Assembly (NCBI GenBank): GCA_014894735.1
Contig: JADBKX010000045.1
Span: 2,536 to 12,195, forward strand
DNA: 9,660 bases
From: Candidatus Sediminicultor sextus
GTDB lineage: Bacteria > Atribacterota > Phoenicimicrobiia > Phoenicimicrobiales > Phoenicimicrobiaceae
Direction of reading: 5' to 3'
The notes under the pieces were generated by a model that worked only from the letters and a program-made list of their open reading frames with translations, made no database searches and was not told the origin of the DNA. Below are positions 6,473 to 9,660 of the stretch, one piece after another (the stretch's first letter is position 1; the number at the start of each line of letters is the position of its first letter). Both the position numbers and the translations under genes were made by a program.

Positions 6473-8071
6473 ATGACAGATAAAATTAATTTTGAGCATC
6501 TCGGCCTTTCTCAAAGGGTCTTAGATGCTATTCATCAGAAAGGTTTTGAAGAGCCATCTGAGATTCAGGCCTTAACCATCCCCGTAATGTTGCGGGACGA
6601 TACCAATATAATGGTACAGGCTCAGACAGGTACCGGCAAAACAGCTGCATTCGGACTGCCTTTAATAGAAATGATAAACCCCCTTAAGAGAAGTGTACAG
6701 GCTCTTATCATTACTCCTACAAGAGAGCTTGCCATACAGGTTTCCGAGGAGATTAGCTCATTAAAGGGAGATTCCGGTATCCAGGCCATTCCTATCTACG
6801 GAGGGCAATCGATCGATCAGCAGCTGAGGCGCCTTAAAAAAGGAGTGCATATTGTTGTAGGTACACCCGGAAGAGTTATCGACCACCTCAAGAGAAAAAC
6901 ACTCAATCTCAAGGATATCGAGTATCTGGTCCTTGATGAGGCTGATGAAATGCTTAACATGGGGTTCATTGAGGATATGGAAGAGATAATGAAACATACC
7001 AATCCCCGAAAAAGGACCTTTCTTTTTTCGGCCACCATGCCGTCCAGGATCAAGACACTCGCCAGTAAATACATGGGGGATTATAAATTTATTACTGTCG
7101 AGAAACAACAGCTTACCACCAGTCTTACGGAACAGATATATTATGAAGTTAAAGCTGCTGACAAATTTGAGGCATTGTGCAGGATCATTGATATTGAAGA
7201 AGATTTTTACGGGTTAGTTTTCTGCCGGACAAAGAATGATGTCGATGATGTTGCCGGTCATCTTATTGACAGAGGGTATGATGCTGATGTCATTCATGGT
7301 GATATTTCACAGGCCCAAAGAGAAAAGACCCTGGATAAATTTAAGCAAAAAAAGATTAATGTGCTGGTGGCAACTGATGTAGCCGCGCGTGGTATAGATG
7401 TCAGTAATATGACTCATGTCATTAATTATTCTCTTCCTCAGGACCCCGAATCATATGTGAACAGGATTGGTCGTACGGGGAGAGCAGGTAAACAGGGAAC
7501 GGCCATAACCTTTATTACACCGAGCGAATATAATAGACTGATGTTTATTCAGCGTATAGCAAAGACCGATATAAAAAAGTCAAAAGTACCAAATGTTAAG
7601 GATATCATTAAAGCAAAGAAAAAGAAGATAAACGAAGATATAACAGCTATTAACAGCGAAGGGATAGATAATACCTACTATAATTGGGCTAAAGAACTTC
7701 TTGATAATACTAATCCTACTCAGATACTTGCCAAATTACTAAATTATAGTTTTGATGATAAACTTAACCCCGGTCTGTATAACGAAATACAGGATTTATC
7801 AGATAAAAACAGAAAAATAGAGATGGAAGGCAAAGCAAGGCTATTTGTGGCATTGGGTAAGAAAGATAAGATAAGTCCTAGCAAACTGGTAAAGTTTATT
7901 ATCCAAAATACAGGGGTTAGGAATTCTGTTATTGACCAGGTGGAAGTGTATAATGATTTTTCCTTTATAACCGTACCTTTTAAAGAAGCCGAGATTATTT
8001 TAGGTGTCTTTCAAAAAAAATCCGGGAAGAAAAAATCATTGGTAGTTAAAGCCAGAAAAAAAGTAAAATAG
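6473..8071 (+). CDS. DEAD-box RNA helicase (DeaD/CshA/DbpA type) with C-terminal DbpA-like RNA-binding domain
   Basis: This is an ATP-dependent RNA helicase, likely acting on rRNA during ribosome assembly or on structured mRNA in the cold. The start is the ATG at 6473 (532 residues): GAGGAG at 6460-6465 lies 7 nt before it, whereas the in-frame TTG at 6458 overlaps that SD. Core motifs are all present: Q motif (7-32), AQTGTGKT (50-57), PTRELA (82-87), TPGR (131-134), DEAD (155-158), SAT (186-188), VFCRT (249-253), ATDVAARGID (300-309) and RIGRTGR (331-337). The residue before motif VI is Asn330, where His is usual. After a Lys-rich linker, residues about 454-528 (ARLFVALGKKDKISP onward) resemble the DbpA RNA-binding domain, which in DbpA recognises 23S rRNA. 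A short basic tail ends the protein. The exact subfamily is not resolved. It probably shares a transcript with typA. Confidence 0.94.
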   Translation: MTDKINFEHLGLSQRVLDAIHQKGFEEPSEIQALTIPVMLRDDTNIMVQAQTGTGKTAAFGLPLIEMINPLKRSVQALIITPTRELAIQVSEEISSLKGDSGIQAIPIYGGQSIDQQLRRLKKGVHIVVGTPGRVIDHLKRKTLNLKDIEYLVLDEADEMLNMGFIEDMEEIMKHTNPRKRTFLFSATMPSRIKTLASKYMGDYKFITVEKQQLTTSLTEQIYYEVKAADKFEALCRIIDIEEDFYGLVFCRTKNDVDDVAGHLIDRGYDADVIHGDISQAQREKTLDKFKQKKINVLVATDVAARGIDVSNMTHVINYSLPQDPESYVNRIGRTGRAGKQGTAITFITPSEYNRLMFIQRIAKTDIKKSKVPNVKDIIKAKKKKINEDITAINSEGIDNTYYNWAKELLDNTNPTQILAKLLNYSFDDKLNPGLYNEIQDLSDKNRKIEMEGKARLFVALGKKDKISPSKLVKFIIQNTGVRNSVIDQVEVYNDFSFITVPFKEAEIILGVFQKKSGKKKSLVVKARKKVK

Positions 8072-8193
8072 TTATTCTTATCAAGTTCTGTTTGGCAAGA
8101 AAAAATATTAATAAATAGAGACAACAAGTCCCATTTTCTTATAAAACATCTACATTTCCCAGCACAGCGTGTAAATATATTATAAATAAAGAA

Positions 8194-8200
8194 AAGGAGG
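8194..8200 (+). promoter_or_regulatory. Strong ribosome binding site of the membrane-protein gene
   Basis: AAGGAGG lies 7 nt before the ATG at 8208. The 136-bp gap before it (8072-8207) is AT-rich and has TATTAT (8178-8183) and TATAAA (8181-8186) as possible -10 boxes, but no convincing -35 at the right distance. No clear terminator hairpin for the helicase gene is visible. Confidence 0.8.
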
Positions 8201-8207
8201 AGATCTC

Positions 8208-8999
8208 ATGAATAATACTCGGTTAAGAAAGACTTTATCAATCCTAAATTTATTAGGCTTTCTCGGTATGGTTATCGTAAACTTTCTTGCTGTCACACTT
8301 CCTTTAAATAACAAGACAACCGGTGAGTTATCTGATCAATACCCTAACTTGTTTGTTCCGTCAGGATTTACTTTTTCAATTTGGGGAGTAATCTACCTAT
8401 TACTTGCTATTTTTATTGTTTATCAGTTGGTCTATGCTTTTAGAAAGAATACGCAAAATATTTCTTTCCTGGAAAAAATAGGTATCCTATTTTTCGTTTC
8501 TTCTCTTGCCAATTTTAGCTGGATTTTTGCCTGGCACTTTGAAATTATCCCTCTATCCCTTTTTCTTATGTTAATCCTGTTGGGTTCTTTAATGGCCATC
8601 TATATAAAACTACATATTGGTAGATCGGATTCATCAAGATCTGAAAAATACTTGGTTCATCTTCCCTTTAGTGTGTATCTTGGTTGGATTACCATAGCAA
8701 CGATTGCCAACACCACCGCACTTTTGGTAGATCTTGGCTGGAATCGATTTGGGCTCAGTGAACAATTCTGGACTGTATCGGTCATCATTATCGGTATAGC
8801 AATCTCACTTACTATACTTTTTTATCGAAAAGATATTTTCTACTGTCTGGTAGTTGATTGGGCTTTATTCGGGATACTAATAAAACGACTTACTGCCGAT
8901 GTTGTGCCAGTTCAAAGTATAATCACGGTTGTTATCATTGGATTAACTGTTATTTCACTTGGAATAATTGTACAGATAATAAGAAGGAAGTCTTACTAG
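8208..8999 (+). CDS. Multi-pass membrane protein, TspO/MBR (tryptophan-rich sensory protein) superfamily-like
   Basis: Precise function is unknown. The 263-residue protein is almost entirely hydrophobic, with roughly eight likely transmembrane segments (about 10-32, 53-76, 89-110, 113-134, 150-172, 187-206, 209-226 and 236-256). The signature PSGFTFSIWGVIY (51-63) and the aromatic segment ANFSWIFAWH (101-110) resemble larger TspO/MBR-related proteins often annotated as tryptophan-rich sensory proteins. Classical TspO has about 160 residues and five segments, so this is an extended relative. TspO proteins bind tetrapyrroles and related ligands, but ligand binding here is inference only. The start is supported by AAGGAGG 7 nt before the ATG. 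It ends in an amber codon, after which the same frame stays open for 43 codons. There is no signal peptide apart from the first membrane segment. The family assignment rests on remembered motifs and is moderately sure. Confidence 0.8.
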   Translation: MNNTRLRKTLSILNLLGFLGMVIVNFLAVTLPLNNKTTGELSDQYPNLFVPSGFTFSIWGVIYLLLAIFIVYQLVYAFRKNTQNISFLEKIGILFFVSSLANFSWIFAWHFEIIPLSLFLMLILLGSLMAIYIKLHIGRSDSSRSEKYLVHLPFSVYLGWITIATIANTTALLVDLGWNRFGLSEQFWTVSVIIIGIAISLTILFYRKDIFYCLVVDWALFGILIKRLTADVVPVQSIITVVIIGLTVISLGIIVQIIRRKSY

Positions 9000-9029
9000 A
9001 AAAAAGCAAGCAGTGCCATTCAGGAAGAA

Positions 9030-9131
9030 ATGGTGATAGTTTCTTCAGCTTTAGAAGAGATTATTAGTGAGATGCCGGAATTAGTGATCCCGGAGAGGAA
9101 AGGGATGCCACATATGTCTCATATCACATAA
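9030..9131 (+). CDS. Possible small ORF (33 residues) or gene remnant
   Basis: An ATG at 9030 opens a 33-codon frame ending in TAA at 9129-9131. AGGA at 9022-9025 lies 4 nt upstream. The peptide starts MVIVSSALEEIISEMPEL and ends in a Met/His-rich stretch (KGMPHMSHIT), more protein-like than random AT-rich sequence. The frame is the same as that of the upstream membrane protein and is open back to its TAG stop. I do not recognise it. It may be a genuine small protein, a decayed gene end, or the C-terminal tail of the membrane protein if the amber codon is read through or is a recent mutation. Chance remains possible. Confidence 0.25.
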   Translation: MVIVSSALEEIISEMPELVIPERKGMPHMSHIT

Positions 9132-9154
9132 AAGAGTAAATAAGGAGACAGGAT

Positions 9155-9649
9155 ATGACGGGTGTAAAAATAACAAAAGGATATATTCCCGGTTCGATTG
9201 GCCGGATTGCCGAACTTCATGGTACCTACTACCATGAACATTGGGATTTCAAACTGTTTTTTGAAGCAAGGGTAGCTACCGAGATTTCAGAGTTTCTTGG
9301 AAGATATAATGAAAAGCAGGATGGTTTTTGGACTGCTTCAATTGGGGGTCGTGTGGAAGGCTCCATTGCGATCGATGGTATCCATGCCGAAAAAGAAGGA
9401 GCACATCTTCGTTGGTTTATCGTTTCTGATGTCATGCGTGGAAAAGGAGTCGGAAATTGGCTGATAAATGAGGCGATTAGTTTTTGTAGAAATAAAAAAT
9501 ATCAACGCATATACCTTTGGACTTTTAAAGGCCTTGATGCAGCAAGACACATCTATGAAAAAAATGGTTTTAAATTGGTAAAAGAATTCACCGGTGATCA
9601 ATGGGGTACAAAAGTAGAGGAGCAGCAATTTGAATTACTACTTGAATGA
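9155..9649 (+). CDS. GNAT-family N-acetyltransferase
   Basis: Predicted to transfer an acetyl group from acetyl-CoA to an amine. The substrate is not known. The 164-residue protein is a single GNAT domain. Its central strand and acetyl-CoA loop are HLRWFIVSDVMRGKGVGNWL (84-103), with RGKGVG (95-100) as the pyrophosphate-binding motif. RIYLWTFKGLDAARHIYEKNGF (118-139) forms the later strand, helix and YEKNGF turn typical of the fold. The opening ITKGYIPGSIGRIAELH and the whole domain resemble the C-terminal half of MarR-GNAT bifunctional proteins, but no helix-turn-helix domain is present in this gene. The start is supported by AAGGAG at 9142-9147, 7 nt before the ATG. It is complete and ends 11 bases before the window edge. 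Whether it is co-transcribed with the membrane protein 155 bp upstream is unclear. Confidence 0.92.
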   Translation: MTGVKITKGYIPGSIGRIAELHGTYYHEHWDFKLFFEARVATEISEFLGRYNEKQDGFWTASIGGRVEGSIAIDGIHAEKEGAHLRWFIVSDVMRGKGVGNWLINEAISFCRNKKYQRIYLWTFKGLDAARHIYEKNGFKLVKEFTGDQWGTKVEEQQFELLLE

Positions 9650-9660
9650 CATCCCGGGTT

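Noticed and set aside
8072..8182. 37-codon open extension after the helicase TAG stop as evidence of amber recoding
   Set aside because: The predicted peptide is low-complexity and AT-driven, the DbpA-like domain ends naturally before the stop, and the window shows no other sign of recoding.

Overview
This is an AT-rich bacterial window with strong AGGAGG-type ribosome binding sites, short gaps between genes, ATG starts and standard stop codons. Gene content is mostly housekeeping: aspartate-family amino-acid synthesis, the translation GTPase TypA/BipA and a DEAD-box RNA helicase. The Bacillus-like internal start signal in the aspartokinase gene and the SD strength suggest a low-GC Gram-positive or an uncultured anaerobic lineage of similar composition. 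The sequence alone does not settle the phylum. I see no tRNA, rRNA, CRISPR array, insertion sequence or phage gene.

Layout. (1) At the left edge, aspartate kinase (5' end cut by the window) overlaps aspartate-semialdehyde dehydrogenase by 4 bp. Together they carry aspartate to aspartate semialdehyde for lysine/diaminopimelate, threonine and methionine. (2) Convergent to them on the minus strand (2336-4270) is one 644-residue protein joining an N-terminal SAM-dependent methyltransferase to a C-terminal ATP-grasp ligase of D-Ala-D-Ala-ligase type. This is the least ordinary gene here, and its predicted acceptor site differs from a true Ddl. (3) A 311-bp AT-rich divergent intergenic region (4271-4581) holds a well-formed typA promoter with an UP-element-like A/T tract, an extended -10 and a 13-bp tandem repeat. 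(4) typA (TypA/BipA) and a DEAD-box helicase with a DbpA-like RNA-binding domain follow in tandem. Between them an 11-bp perfect inverted repeat begins inside the typA stop region. Both products plausibly act in ribosome assembly or translation under stress. (5) At the right are a multi-pass membrane protein resembling the TspO/MBR (tryptophan-rich sensory protein) superfamily, a doubtful 33-codon ORF, and a GNAT acetyltransferase.

Points most worth a second look: the methyltransferase-ligase fusion and its substituted acceptor residues, the internal SD plus ATG in lysC that would yield a separate regulatory subunit, the typA-helicase hairpin, and the open, protein-like reading frame that continues in frame past the amber stop of the membrane-protein gene.
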